A DNA stretch of 35,425 nt from CAZJDM01 sp964544765 (lineage in GTDB: Bacteria; Bdellovibrionota_B; Oligoflexia; CAYFLR01), in NCBI GenBank assembly GCA_964544765.1, contig CAZJDM010000026.1, forward strand, positions 1-35,425. Direction: 5' to 3'. Below are positions 17,473 to 26,444 of this stretch, in pieces (position 1 is the stretch's first letter; each line of letters starts with the position of its first letter). A program made the translations under genes and the position numbers. The notes beneath the pieces were generated by a model. The model saw nothing but the letters and a program-made list of their open reading frames with translations. It had not been told where the DNA came from and ran no database searches.

Positions 17473-19617
17473 ATGAAAAGTAAAAACAATATCAAAACAT
17501 ATTTTCTAGTATTTATTATGATAATAATGCCGTTAATTCAATTGAGCTGTACCAATAATTTAAATCTAGAACAATCGATGTTCGGAATTAGAGTTGGAGA
17601 TCGATTAGATGGCACAAATTTTCCTACGATTAAAATGGTTATTAACTGGTTCAATCAGCAACCCAGCGATGTGAACCTTGAGGAATTAAATCAAAATGTG
17701 GATGCCAAGGCCCAGATTGTTCGTTATATAGAAAATCAATTTACTCGTTTAGATAGAATAGAAGAAGCCTATGGTTATGCCTTGCAGGGACAATTTCAAC
17801 CACTAATAGCGGTATTAACTGATGAGATATATGAACTACATGATATTGCCTTAGTATTGGGCGCTCCTTCTAATGAATTTACTAATCCAGATAATTTTAA
17901 TCTAACCAGCGATGATTATTTATTGAATTTTTTATTTAATTTACGAACAGCTCAAATAGGAAGCGATGGTAATAATCCTCTTGGTGACATTCAAATGCAG
18001 TTATTAGGAAACTTAGATTTTCCAACTTTTAAACAATATTTAGCTAACGAAAGAAGTAATTTTTTTACTTCCTTAATTAATGAGTATTTTATCGTTTATA
18101 CTGATGGTAGTTATACTTTAAGAGGTTCGAATCAATTACAAGAGGACCTAAAGTTAACTAGAGATTTGTTAAATTATATAAAATATTATTTTGAAACTAA
18201 TGAGTCTATTGCACCTCCACAATTAGGTGGTAATGCTTTGTCAAGTCCAGTATTAAGAAATTTCAATACTTTTGTACGACTATTCTATATTTTTAGCACC
18301 ACTATTCAGGACAATATGCAAACGGAAGGTTATGAGCAGGTAGCCACTGGTTATGAAGATCTAATGTACAGTATGTTTACACCTCCATTTTCGCGATCAC
18401 AATACGGTAATGAAGGGTTTGGGTTTGATATGAGTGATGAAGGTGATGATCAAGGAGTGCCTGTTGATGGATATGTGGAAGAAGATATGGGAGAAATGCA
18501 GGTATTTTCTTTAATTCGCGATCTTCGCGATCAAAATGGTGAGCCGATTAAATACATGTATAAAGATGGTTATTTAAGCGGCCGTCCAGAGAAAAAAGCG
18601 GAAATTAAGGTTTGGCAGAGGAAATTAAACCAACAGATGGGTTCTGATTTAAAGGATGATGGTTATTATGGTCCTTTAACTAGTGGAGTGGTGGCTCATG
18701 CTCAAGCACGATTTTCTCTTAACCAGAATGGGAAAATAACCACCGAAAATTTATTTGCCAAAGTTAATGATAGTGCTATTACAATCGATATTACTAACCA
18801 GTACGCATGGGCAGGTAATTCTGCTTATCATGCTGGTGCCACTCAAAATGATCGTGATGGCAGCGATCTTGCCGCTGCAAATAGAGGGCGTAGTGATCAA
18901 GACGATATTTTGGGAGCTATGACAGGATTTATGGATAACTATTCCAATAGTAGCCTGGCTTTTGTTGTGCAAACCGAAAATCCACCGGTTCCTAATTTTG
19001 TTCAACCAGTTGCTCCTCGAAGTAATCCTAAAAAGTTTTATTATGTAAAAGGGACGTGGTTTAATGCCTATAGACGGACTTATCGTCGTCATGCTGGTTC
19101 TGATACAAAAGCCGCAAAAGGTACTCCAGTTGTAGCTATGGCAGATGGGGTAGTCGTAGAAACTCCACGTGAATTTTATGCCAGCACCTGTCAAATTGTC
19201 ATACAACATAGTGGTTTTGTTATTCGTTATGGTGAAGTTGATTGCGATATATCAAAATCTATCTACAAAGGTGCGCAAGTAAATAAGGGGCAAGTTATTG
19301 GTAAAGTTGGACGGCTATATATGGTACATATTGAAAAATATAGGGGTACAAGAGAAGATTGTAAAGGACGGAGCCTGACTCAAAGATCTACTGCTCCTTT
19401 TCAGCGATGTTCAACCTTAGTAGATGGTACTAACGATTTGATGGTAGCTCAAGCTGATTATATTAGTGAGAGAAAATCTCGCTTTGCTTTAATACAACCC
19501 AAGGATGTGGAAGAGTATCCGATTTATAAGGATCTGATTATTTCATCGATCAAAAATTATGATATAATTAAATATCCAGTGACTCAAACAACGGATTTGG
19601 TCATTCAAAATAATTGA
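17473..19617 (+). CDS. Lipoprotein with peptidoglycan-binding domain and degenerate M23 (LytM-like) domain
   Basis: A 714-aa envelope lipoprotein. The lipobox is IQLSC (Cys26). Residues 30 to about 370 form a helical region of unknown type. At about 375-435 is a peptidoglycan-binding-like domain (KVWQRKLNQQMGSDLKDDGY, then YGPLTSGVV). At about 530-640 is an M23/LytM fold: RHAGSDTKAAKGTPVVAMAD with H540 and D544 as zinc ligands, QHSGFVIRYGE, and KGQVIGKVG. The canonical HxH is MVHIE: M617 replaces the first, catalytic His while the zinc ligand H619 remains. It probably binds or scaffolds peptidoglycan rather than cutting it, like other degenerate LytM proteins that activate amidases (inference). 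GGAG lies upstream of the ATG. It is followed 16 nt later by a membrane-anchored protein. Confidence 0.85.
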   Translation: MKSKNNIKTYFLVFIMIIMPLIQLSCTNNLNLEQSMFGIRVGDRLDGTNFPTIKMVINWFNQQPSDVNLEELNQNVDAKAQIVRYIENQFTRLDRIEEAYGYALQGQFQPLIAVLTDEIYELHDIALVLGAPSNEFTNPDNFNLTSDDYLLNFLFNLRTAQIGSDGNNPLGDIQMQLLGNLDFPTFKQYLANERSNFFTSLINEYFIVYTDGSYTLRGSNQLQEDLKLTRDLLNYIKYYFETNESIAPPQLGGNALSSPVLRNFNTFVRLFYIFSTTIQDNMQTEGYEQVATGYEDLMYSMFTPPFSRSQYGNEGFGFDMSDEGDDQGVPVDGYVEEDMGEMQVFSLIRDLRDQNGEPIKYMYKDGYLSGRPEKKAEIKVWQRKLNQQMGSDLKDDGYYGPLTSGVVAHAQARFSLNQNGKITTENLFAKVNDSAITIDITNQYAWAGNSAYHAGATQNDRDGSDLAAANRGRSDQDDILGAMTGFMDNYSNSSLAFVVQTENPPVPNFVQPVAPRSNPKKFYYVKGTWFNAYRRTYRRHAGSDTKAAKGTPVVAMADGVVVETPREFYASTCQIVIQHSGFVIRYGEVDCDISKSIYKGAQVNKGQVIGKVGRLYMVHIEKYRGTREDCKGRSLTQRSTAPFQRCSTLVDGTNDLMVAQADYISERKSRFALIQPKDVEEYPIYKDLIISSIKNYDIIKYPVTQTTDLVIQNN

Positions 19618-19633
19618 TAGAAAGACTATTTAG

Positions 19634-20380
19634 ATGGATAATGATTCTCCCTTTTATTTTATAAAATCTACTAAAGGTATTCTGCTTTTTTTAACGGTTT
19701 TATTTGTATTGTTATTTGTTTTCTTTGATCCTTTTGAACTTAGATTGCTAGATAATATTGGCCAATTTAAAAGTAATCCTGAAAATAAAACATTTAAACA
19801 ACAAACTAGAAGTATTGGTACCACAGATAAGGTTGATGATAAGCACAATAAGAGGACATCTTCTACAGTTACTCAGGGTCCTCCACCTTCATATAATGCT
19901 AAAATTAACCAACAGGTCATGGATCACCTGGTAACGGTAAATACCAAAACATATACTACAGATTTATTGGTCGATCTTTTGAATCAGTTGGAAATGAAAT
20001 ACACCCAAAAAATGCATGATACGGACATAAATCCTTGGATCCAAATAAATACTAACAATCCCAGTCCTCATGGGATGGTTGAGCATGTTAAAGCTGAGTT
20101 CGATATCACTCCAAGTGGACAAGAGAAATTGCATAGAATAAATATTACTTATTCTCAACCCGCTACTTTGTCATCGTTCAATCGAATAAGTAAATCTTTG
20201 ATCCAAACTATGAAAAAACAAAAATTTACTATACGTAGAAGAAATAAGCAATTAATAGAATGGGACTATGACGGTTTCTTTTATCTTTGGGTAGGTATTT
20301 TAGAAGATGATACACTCGGCTCTTCATCAGATGAATCAAAAAATGTAATTAAGATGGTATTAGAAATTGATCAGGAATAA
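19634..20380 (+). CDS. Membrane-anchored periplasmic protein of unknown function
   Basis: A 248-aa protein that I do not recognise. One hydrophobic helix at about residues 14-33 (GILLFLTVLFVLLFVFF) is an uncleaved anchor. A flexible Lys/Thr/Ser linker follows to about residue 80. The folded C-terminal domain may be alpha/beta, with alternating hydrophobic strands at 150-240. It starts 16 nt after the M23-like lipoprotein, so it is almost certainly in the same operon and may be its partner in the inner membrane. The gene ends convergently with the DHH phosphoesterase. Confidence 0.75.
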   Translation: MDNDSPFYFIKSTKGILLFLTVLFVLLFVFFDPFELRLLDNIGQFKSNPENKTFKQQTRSIGTTDKVDDKHNKRTSSTVTQGPPPSYNAKINQQVMDHLVTVNTKTYTTDLLVDLLNQLEMKYTQKMHDTDINPWIQINTNNPSPHGMVEHVKAEFDITPSGQEKLHRINITYSQPATLSSFNRISKSLIQTMKKQKFTIRRRNKQLIEWDYDGFFYLWVGILEDDTLGSSSDESKNVIKMVLEIDQE

Positions 20381-20407
20381 TAAAGATAGAGAGCGAATTA
20401 TAATTAC

Positions 20408-21394
20408 TTATTTTGCTGTAGTTCTGGTTATGATTTTATCATACATGTTAAGCAATTGTTGAGCATTGAAAGTTTTTACAATATTTTTGTCAGTTATTAA
20501 ACCACCAGCCATATGTTGATGGCCACCACCGTAACCTATTCCCTGCAGTAATTTACTAGCTATGTTTGCCGCATTTAATTTAATGGTTTCCGATCTAATG
20601 GCAATATTAATAAGATTATCGTTTTTCGCCCCTAGAACTATTGAATCAATTTCATACAAGGAAAGAAAAAAATCTCCCAAAATACCCAGCAAATTTCGAT
20701 CACATCCCTTCGGAAACCAAATAAAACCAGTTGTGTTTTTGATAGTTAAAGAAGTGATAGCTTCTTGAAAAAATTTAAGATCACTAAGTTGGATATTATT
20801 TTTTATATTTTTATTTACATATTCAATATCGGCCAATTTACGTAAGCTACTGTAAGCCTCGTAATCAGCCTCACTCACGCCTCTTATCAAATTTTCCGTA
20901 TCAATAATTAAGCCAATCAATAAGGCCGTAGCTACAGACTCAGGTATGTCGACTTTTGCTTGTTGATAATATTCAAAAATAATAGTCGCTGTAGAACCAT
21001 AATCAGGCCTTATATCAACAAAAGGGAGTTTTTTAATCTGTTTATGCTGATGATGATCAATCATGCCAATATTATTACATGGAAGGTCCTTTACATTAAG
21101 ATCTCCCTTACAGCCATCCACGATAATCACATTATCATCAGGCTCAAAGTTATAATGTTCCACAGGATATATGGGAATATTAAGATGTTTGATCATTTTA
21201 TTCAGGATTGTTCTTTCAACTATCCCATAATAAACAATGTTGGTGTTTAATTGATATAAACTTAAAAGATGGGATAATGCGTATGCCGATGCAACTGAAT
21301 CTGGATCAGGAAAGTTGTGACTCTGAATAAAAATCCTATTGTCTTTAGGCAATAAACTAATAAGAGTGTTAAATAGATTGCTTTTGTGATTCAT
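20408..21394 (-). CDS. DHH/DHHA1 family phosphoesterase (NrnA-like)
   Basis: A 328-aa cytoplasmic phosphoesterase of the DHH superfamily with DHHA1 domain. Motif I is HNFPDPDS (H26, D30, D32), motif II is IIVDG (D93), and the DHH motif is IDHHQH (113-115). The DHHA1 substrate loop is GGGHQHMAGG at 289-298. NrnA-type enzymes degrade nanoRNA and 3'-phosphoadenosine 5'-phosphate, and related ones cleave cyclic dinucleotides. The exact substrate cannot be told here. All metal ligands are present. The start ATG at 21392-21394 has only a weak GGAT-type ribosome site. It diverges from the metallo-beta-lactamase-fold gene across 151 nt of A/T-rich DNA. Confidence 0.9.
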   Translation of the reverse strand: MNHKSNLFNTLISLLPKDNRIFIQSHNFPDPDSVASAYALSHLLSLYQLNTNIVYYGIVERTILNKMIKHLNIPIYPVEHYNFEPDDNVIIVDGCKGDLNVKDLPCNNIGMIDHHQHKQIKKLPFVDIRPDYGSTATIIFEYYQQAKVDIPESVATALLIGLIIDTENLIRGVSEADYEAYSSLRKLADIEYVNKNIKNNIQLSDLKFFQEAITSLTIKNTTGFIWFPKGCDRNLLGILGDFFLSLYEIDSIVLGAKNDNLINIAIRSETIKLNAANIASKLLQGIGYGGGHQHMAGGLITDKNIVKTFNAQQLLNMYDKIITRTTAK

Positions 21395-21545
21395 TTAATT
21401 TATCCAGCATATATTAAGTATGATATTAATTTTTCTTTAATAGTAAATTTAGTATATCATATGTTGTATATTATTAACTTAAGAGTTGTATTAAATACTT
21501 TTTACTTTCATTAGGCAATTAGATTAATAACAAGCAGGTAAAACT

Positions 21546-22394
21546 ATGAAAATTAAATGTTGGGGAGCTAGAGGTTCAATACCAGTGTCTGGTGCTGAAT
21601 ATCAAGTTTATGGTGGTGACACTGCTTGTATAGAGATCCGTACTAAGCAAGATGAAATAATAATTGTTGATGCCGGTTCAGGTATCAGAAGATTAGGTAA
21701 TAAATTGGCTAAAGAAAAGAAGAATAACTTTTCGATCTTATTTACTCATGCCCACTGGGATCATATATTAGGATTTCCCTTTTTTAAACCTTGTTATCAA
21801 TCAGGTAAAAATATCAATATTTTTGGATGCCCCTTTGCCCAGAAGACCATTAAAGACTTTCTTGATGGTTTGATGACTCCCCCACATTTTCCGATTCGTG
21901 TGGAAGATATGAAAGCCATATTTAATTATCACGCTATTTGTACTGATCAAAGCTTTTCAATCTACTCAATACAAATTGTACCTATTTTATTGAGTCATCC
22001 CAACCAAGGTATTGGGTATAAGTTTATAGAAGATGGCAAAAGTTTTGTTTTTTTAACCGATAACGAACTTACTTTTAAACATCCTGGAGGGCTTGAATTT
22101 TCCGATTACCTTAATTTTTGTCAAGGTGTGGATCTTTTAATTCATGATTCTGAATATCATCAGAAAGAATATCAAGCTTATTCTAAAGGATGGGGGCATA
22201 GTACATATAACGATGCTTTAGATTTAGCCTTACAAGCTAATGTGAAACGTTTCGGTCTTTTTCATCATAATCAAGAGCGAAGTGATAAAGAAGTCGACGA
22301 TATTATCAACGATTGTCATTGCATCATCCAGGAGAAAAACTCCAATCTTGAATGTATTGGTATTGCTCAGGGATGGGAACTTGATCTTAGTTGA
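21546..22394 (+). CDS. Metallo-beta-lactamase-fold hydrolase
   Basis: A 282-aa cytoplasmic MBL-fold protein. The start MKIKCWGARGSIPVSG is typical of a widespread subgroup often annotated as MBL hydrolase or phosphodiesterase. The zinc site is HAHWDH (H68, H70, D72, H73). Further ligands are likely in VPILLSHPNQGIGYKF, DNE and IHDSEY, and the final His in FHHNQ. No signal peptide is present. Substrates in this subgroup include cyclic nucleotides and phospho-compounds; a specific reaction cannot be assigned. The divergent DHH phosphoesterase next door hints at nucleotide turnover. It ends 21 nt before the stop of the convergent CDGSH gene. Confidence 0.88.
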   Translation: MKIKCWGARGSIPVSGAEYQVYGGDTACIEIRTKQDEIIIVDAGSGIRRLGNKLAKEKKNNFSILFTHAHWDHILGFPFFKPCYQSGKNINIFGCPFAQKTIKDFLDGLMTPPHFPIRVEDMKAIFNYHAICTDQSFSIYSIQIVPILLSHPNQGIGYKFIEDGKSFVFLTDNELTFKHPGGLEFSDYLNFCQGVDLLIHDSEYHQKEYQAYSKGWGHSTYNDALDLALQANVKRFGLFHHNQERSDKEVDDIINDCHCIIQEKNSNLECIGIAQGWELDLS

Positions 22395-22415
22395 TGGAAC
22401 TTGAGTTTATATAAC

Positions 22416-22649
22416 TTATTTTTGTTTAGCGTGGGTTCCATCGCAATATGGTAAATTACCACTGTTTCCGCATCTACAAATATAGACGGTTTTATCCTCA
22501 GTAAATTTTTCTATTTTAGGGGTAAACGAGGTTCCTTTATGACATCCATCACAAGAAGGAAAGTTTTGCGATTTACCACACATACAGAATGCCTTAGTTT
22601 CTCCAGCTTTTACATCTACTCTTATGGGTTGAATATTCGGATTTGACAT
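22416..22649 (-). CDS. Two-motif CDGSH iron-sulfur protein
   Basis: A 77-aa protein that is nearly all iron-sulfur domain. It has two CDGSH motifs: CMCGKSQNFPSCDGCH and CRCGNSGNLPYCDGTH. Each carries the three Cys and one His that bind a [2Fe-2S] cluster. This matches the tandem, short bacterial class related to MitoNEET. The role is probably redox or cluster transfer; the partner is unknown. A strong GGGGGAG ribosome site precedes the ATG. It lies 86 nt downstream of the ABC-F gene start region only in the sense of strand order: the ABC-F stop at 22735 precedes its start, so co-transcription is possible. Confidence 0.93.
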   Translation of the reverse strand: MSNPNIQPIRVDVKAGETKAFCMCGKSQNFPSCDGCHKGTSFTPKIEKFTEDKTVYICRCGNSGNLPYCDGTHAKQK

Positions 22650-22734
22650 AATTACTCCCCCTTTTTAAACCAGTTAGTTAATTGTGCAGGAAAAGCCAAT
22701 AATTAATATTATTATATCGGTATTTATTGACAAC

Positions 22735-24648
22735 TTACAAATTTAATTGCTCTTGTTCTTCATAATGGCTCAGTAAGGCTTCTTCTAACTCTTCTTTTTC
22801 TTTAGTTAACTTGTTATAAAGAAGACTACTATCTTGGTCCATATTAGAAAAATCAAATTTTAAGACTTTTTCTTCAATTGTGATGATATGTTTTTCTTTT
22901 TCTAAGATCAGTTTTTTAAGCTCTTCCAATCTTAATTTCTCTTTATATGATAATTTCTTGGCTCTGGGTGGAGAATTTTTATTACTTTCTTTAGATTCTT
23001 TTTGACTTTCTGGTTCTTTTTCTTTATTTACTTGCGCTTCAAGATGGAGTTGATTTTCTAAATCAATTGCTTCTAAATAGGTTTCTACCTGACTATATCC
23101 ACCTTCAAATACTTCAATTTCTTTATCCACAATGAGCCAGATTTTATTGGTTACCGCACTTAAGAACGCTCGATCATGGCTAATTAGAATTAATGCTCCA
23201 TCGAAATCTTGTAATTTTTCCTCAAATATAGCTAAAGTTTCTAGATCTAAATCATTTGTGGGTTCATCAAATATCCATAAATCGGCAGCTTCTTTGAGGT
23301 TTAACGATAGTTGAAGACGATTTTTTTCTCCACCTGAAAAACTGCTTATAGGACGATGGATGTCATTACTGGTAAAAATAAATTGCTTCAAATAGCTAAT
23401 AACATGTTTTTGTTTTCCGTTAGGTAAGTATATAAAATCACTACCATCTCCTAGTAATTGGTAAGGAGTTAAGTTGGGATCTAATTCTTCTCTTTTTTGA
23501 GAGAAACACTTAATATTGAGTTGTAGAGCAGATGACACCTCTCCTTCTTGGGCTTTTATTTCACCAGCGATAAGCTGAGTAAGTGTGGATTTTCCAACCC
23601 CATTTGCACCTAGAAGGCCGATTTTGTTCTTTCGACCTACTAATAAATTGATTTTATTAAAGAGGATATTTTCCCCATAACCAAAAGTCACATCTTTTAA
23701 TTCTAAGAGCTTTTTAGTTTTTCGTTCTGAGGATGATATAGTAGCGATTAATTCTTTCTTAGCTTGATTTTTTATGGTTGAAACTTTTTCCTGTAGTGAA
23801 TGATAGGACTCTACCCGTTTTTTACTTCGGGTTCCTCGAGCTTTAATTCCCTGTCTCATCCAAGCTGTTTCCCGTCTTAAGGTGTTTCTTAATCTTTCTA
23901 ATAACCTCTTTCTTTCTGTTTCTTGTTGGTTCAGAAATTCTAAATAATCAGTATAACTGCCATTAAAGGATTTTATTTTACCGTCTTGTAAGTGAAAGAT
24001 TTTATTAGTTAGTTTAGTCAATAAATAACGATCATGTGAAACTATCATAAGTGTTTTGTCTGTTTGTAGTATTTGATCCTCGAATACTTTGATGGTTTCC
24101 ATATCCAAATGGTTGGTTGGCTCATCCCATAGGATTAAAGATGCAGTGCTAGAAAAACCTAAACTTAGAAGAACTTTCTTTTGTTCACCACCGCTTAAAT
24201 TCTGAACCGGAAGGTTTAAATCATTAAAACCGAAAAATTTAAGGTATGATTCAAAACCTTGGATTATATCCCATCCCTTAATGTTTTCTATTTCCTCATA
24301 AAGTCTCCGCTCTACTAGTTCTTTTAAGCGAGGGTAAAAATTATATAGATAATCCTTAATAGGTTGATCAGGAGTCTGTGGCTCTATAAATTCTTGGGGT
24401 ACATAAAAAACAGAAAAAGGTAAATCTAATTTTCCTAGTCCCTTAGATTTGTCAAATTGAAAAGGGGGAGTTGATGGGTCCGGAATGACCTCTCCTTCCA
24501 AGATTTTAAACAAAGTGGTCTTTCCCCGTCCATTTAAACCTAACAGGCCAATACGGTCGTTGTAGGAGATGGTTAAGGAAGCACCATTAAAGAGGATATT
24601 ATTTCCATAGGATAGATTAATGTTTTTTAAGGAGCAAAGCACACTCAT
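22735..24648 (-). CDS. ABC-F family ATPase (Uup-like)
   Basis: A soluble 637-aa protein with two ABC domains and no transmembrane segments. The first domain has Walker A GLNGRGKTT (37-45), signature LSGGEQ (151-156) and Walker B LILWDEPTNHLD. The linker follows at about 235-310 with many Arg and Lys. The second domain has GANGVGKST, FSGGEKNR and LWIFDEPTNDLD. The C-terminal extension (about 545-637) is charged and predicted to be coiled coil, as in Uup. ABC-F proteins act on ribosomes or, for Uup, on branched DNA and ribosome assembly. Both catalytic Glu are present in DEP. No clear Shine-Dalgarno is seen. It follows the cyclic-nucleotide-binding gene by 57 nt. Confidence 0.92.
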   Translation of the reverse strand: MSVLCSLKNINLSYGNNILFNGASLTISYNDRIGLLGLNGRGKTTLFKILEGEVIPDPSTPPFQFDKSKGLGKLDLPFSVFYVPQEFIEPQTPDQPIKDYLYNFYPRLKELVERRLYEEIENIKGWDIIQGFESYLKFFGFNDLNLPVQNLSGGEQKKVLLSLGFSSTASLILWDEPTNHLDMETIKVFEDQILQTDKTLMIVSHDRYLLTKLTNKIFHLQDGKIKSFNGSYTDYLEFLNQQETERKRLLERLRNTLRRETAWMRQGIKARGTRSKKRVESYHSLQEKVSTIKNQAKKELIATISSSERKTKKLLELKDVTFGYGENILFNKINLLVGRKNKIGLLGANGVGKSTLTQLIAGEIKAQEGEVSSALQLNIKCFSQKREELDPNLTPYQLLGDGSDFIYLPNGKQKHVISYLKQFIFTSNDIHRPISSFSGGEKNRLQLSLNLKEAADLWIFDEPTNDLDLETLAIFEEKLQDFDGALILISHDRAFLSAVTNKIWLIVDKEIEVFEGGYSQVETYLEAIDLENQLHLEAQVNKEKEPESQKESKESNKNSPPRAKKLSYKEKLRLEELKKLILEKEKHIITIEEKVLKFDFSNMDQDSSLLYNKLTKEKEELEEALLSHYEEQEQLNL

Positions 24649-24705
24649 TTTATTGATTTGACATAAATTGATGAATTATTCAATGATAATGACCACGGTT
24701 GACAA

Positions 24706-25212
24706 TTATTCACCTTCAACTTCATCAACTAAGGCTTGAAATAAAGTTACTACATCCGAAGTGGATTTTCGTATCCGATTAGCAAGTATTTTGGCTATTT
24801 CCCTGGTTATAAGTAAGCCTAAATGGGGGTGATTGTCTCCCAATAGCAGAAAATCATCCTTAGAGATAGTATATAATTCACATATTGTAAGAGCTTTGAT
24901 ACTTGCGCTTCTTTTATCATCAGCCACTAGGGCCATTTCTCCAAAAAAAGCGTGATGTTCATGACCTAGAGTGGCAACGGTATAGTTGTCTCCAGAAAGA
25001 GTGTCTTTTAGGATTTCAACGTTGCCATCTTTTAAGATGTATAATATTTTTCCGTGTTCGCCTTCTTTGATAATAAATTCGTCCTTTTGAATAACTTCTT
25101 GGCGAATAATACTCGATAGAACTTCCAATTCTCGCAGCTTCAGGTCCTTAAATAGATCTATAGAAGCTAGTATCTGGAGTTTTTGTTGATTTTGATCGAT
25201 GTTTTTTTCCAT
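24706..25212 (-). CDS. Stand-alone cyclic-nucleotide-binding domain protein
   Basis: A 168-aa cytoplasmic protein that is one cNMP-binding domain (Crp fold) with a short helical tail. The beta-roll carries EFIIKEGEHGKILYILKDG. The phosphate-binding cassette is FFGEMALVADDKRSAS, with E92 and R101 in the places that contact cyclic nucleotide ribose and phosphate, so binding is plausible. There is no DNA-binding domain, so it is not a Crp-type regulator. It begins 20 nt after the stop of the K+ channel gene, which suggests it is the channel's separate ligand-sensing subunit. That partnership is inferred from gene order. Confidence 0.9.
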   Translation of the reverse strand: MEKNIDQNQQKLQILASIDLFKDLKLRELEVLSSIIRQEVIQKDEFIIKEGEHGKILYILKDGNVEILKDTLSGDNYTVATLGHEHHAFFGEMALVADDKRSASIKALTICELYTISKDDFLLLGDNHPHLGLLITREIAKILANRIRKSTSDVVTLFQALVDEVEGE

Positions 25213-25232
25213 GGCTCTTTTATTTCTTTTTA

Positions 25233-26417
25233 TTAACTTGTTTGATTAATATGTTTAATCACAATAGCTTTAGCATATTTGGGAATTATATATTCCTGGT
25301 CCAAATTAAATTGAGGAACATTAATTCTTAAATCTTTGGTAGATCGCAAGTTATCAACTAATTGGGAAATGTCTGGAGTTTTTTGAGCCTGCCTTATTGC
25401 CTCAGTTTTCATTTCGATCGGTTGACCAGTATTTTCTAATATACCAATTAAATGTTGATTTTGTTGTTTTACATATTGATTTAGATCCTTGTAGGTTTTA
25501 TTTATATATTCCCCAGGTATTTTTTCAATGGTAATACGTGAGGTTGAATTTTGTTCATTATCGAGTAGGCAATTTACAATACTGGTTAATCCTGGTTGGG
25601 CAATAACATTACCCAGCAGTTTGGTTGAATATTTTCGAGAATAAATGATTTCATCGCATCCTGCCTGAATTAAAAAACCCTCAAATTTGGCATCTAATAT
25701 TTCTGCACAGACGGTGATTTTCTTTTTTAAATTTTTTACAGCTAAGACAGTCATTACAGTTAGGTTATCAACTTCGTTTTCGGTGAGTCCCTCTATTTCA
25801 TTGGCCAAAATTAAAACCTTTTGAGCTGTTTGAACGGAACCTCTGCGTAGAACATTTCCAGAAAAAGGATCCCCTTTTACAAATTTTACATCCTCAAAAA
25901 GACGATTGTTATGCTGTAGACTGTTAAAATTTTCTGGATCAATATTGGCAATAAGTACAATCTTCTCTCGGTTTAGTTCTGGGTCGAATTTGATGATATT
26001 TTCCAAAACGTAATTCATGTTCTTTTTCCATCCGCAAATAACCAGGTGGTTGTTTATTGTATCAATGTTGGCCAAACCACTTCCCTCCTTTAAGCTACGT
26101 TCAATGATAAATGATATAATTCTGGCACTGAAAATAGAAAAGGTAGTCATGCCAAAAATCATCGTAAGGCTGGCTACGGTCCTTCCCCAGTACGTAATAG
26201 GGTATTTATCACCGTATCCAACGGTGGTCATGGTGACTAAGGACCACCAGTATGATTCTAATAAGTTAGCAAAATGTTCAGCGTTAGCCTCGTGTTCCAC
26301 CAACCAGATAATGGTTCCAAAGAACGGAATTCCAATTATAAAAATTCCTAAAACTATAGGAATTCTGGCTCTAAATATTTGCCTTATTAAATCAATAAAA
26401 TAACCAAAGACGTTAAT
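25233..26417 (-). CDS. Two-TM K+ channel with RCK (TrkA-N/TrkA-C) domain, probable ATT start
   Basis: Inner-membrane potassium channel of 394 aa. From the ATT at 26415-26417, TM1 is at about residues 19-38 and the pore helix plus selectivity filter TTVGYGD are at 64-70. TM2 is at about 78-100. The RCK/TrkA-N domain begins at about 120 (NHLVICGWKKNMNYVL), and a TrkA-C-like segment lies near 320-390. The only ordinary in-frame start is TTG at 26301-26303, which deletes TM1 and cannot give a two-TM channel. AGGAG (26424-26428) lies exactly 6 nt from the ATT, and a stop lies at 26433-26435. An out-of-frame ATG at 26429-26431 would end after 14 residues. A rare ATT start or a small indel near 26425 are the options. 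It is 27 nt downstream of a lipoprotein gene. Confidence 0.85.
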   Translation of the reverse strand: MNVFGYFIDLIRQIFRARIPIVLGIFIIGIPFFGTIIWLVEHEANAEHFANLLESYWWSLVTMTTVGYGDKYPITYWGRTVASLTMIFGMTTFSIFSARIISFIIERSLKEGSGLANIDTINNHLVICGWKKNMNYVLENIIKFDPELNREKIVLIANIDPENFNSLQHNNRLFEDVKFVKGDPFSGNVLRRGSVQTAQKVLILANEIEGLTENEVDNLTVMTVLAVKNLKKKITVCAEILDAKFEGFLIQAGCDEIIYSRKYSTKLLGNVIAQPGLTSIVNCLLDNEQNSTSRITIEKIPGEYINKTYKDLNQYVKQQNQHLIGILENTGQPIEMKTEAIRQAQKTPDISQLVDNLRSTKDLRINVPQFNLDQEYIIPKYAKAIVIKHINQTS

Positions 26418-26431
26418 AACGGTCTCCTCAT
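26418..26431 (-). promoter_or_regulatory. Shine-Dalgarno that decides the channel start
   Basis: AGGAG at 26424-26428 with a 6-nt spacer to ATT at 26415-26417. It overlaps an out-of-frame ATG (26429-26431) that itself lacks an upstream ribosome site. Confidence 0.5.
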
Positions 26432-26444
26432 ACTAATTAAATTA

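Noticed and set aside
18751..19209. 152-aa minus-strand frame
   Set aside because: It is a shadow of the PG-binding/M23-like lipoprotein gene, which has strong domain evidence.
20960..21250. 96-aa plus-strand frame
   Set aside because: It lies antisense within the DHH phosphoesterase, whose motifs are intact.
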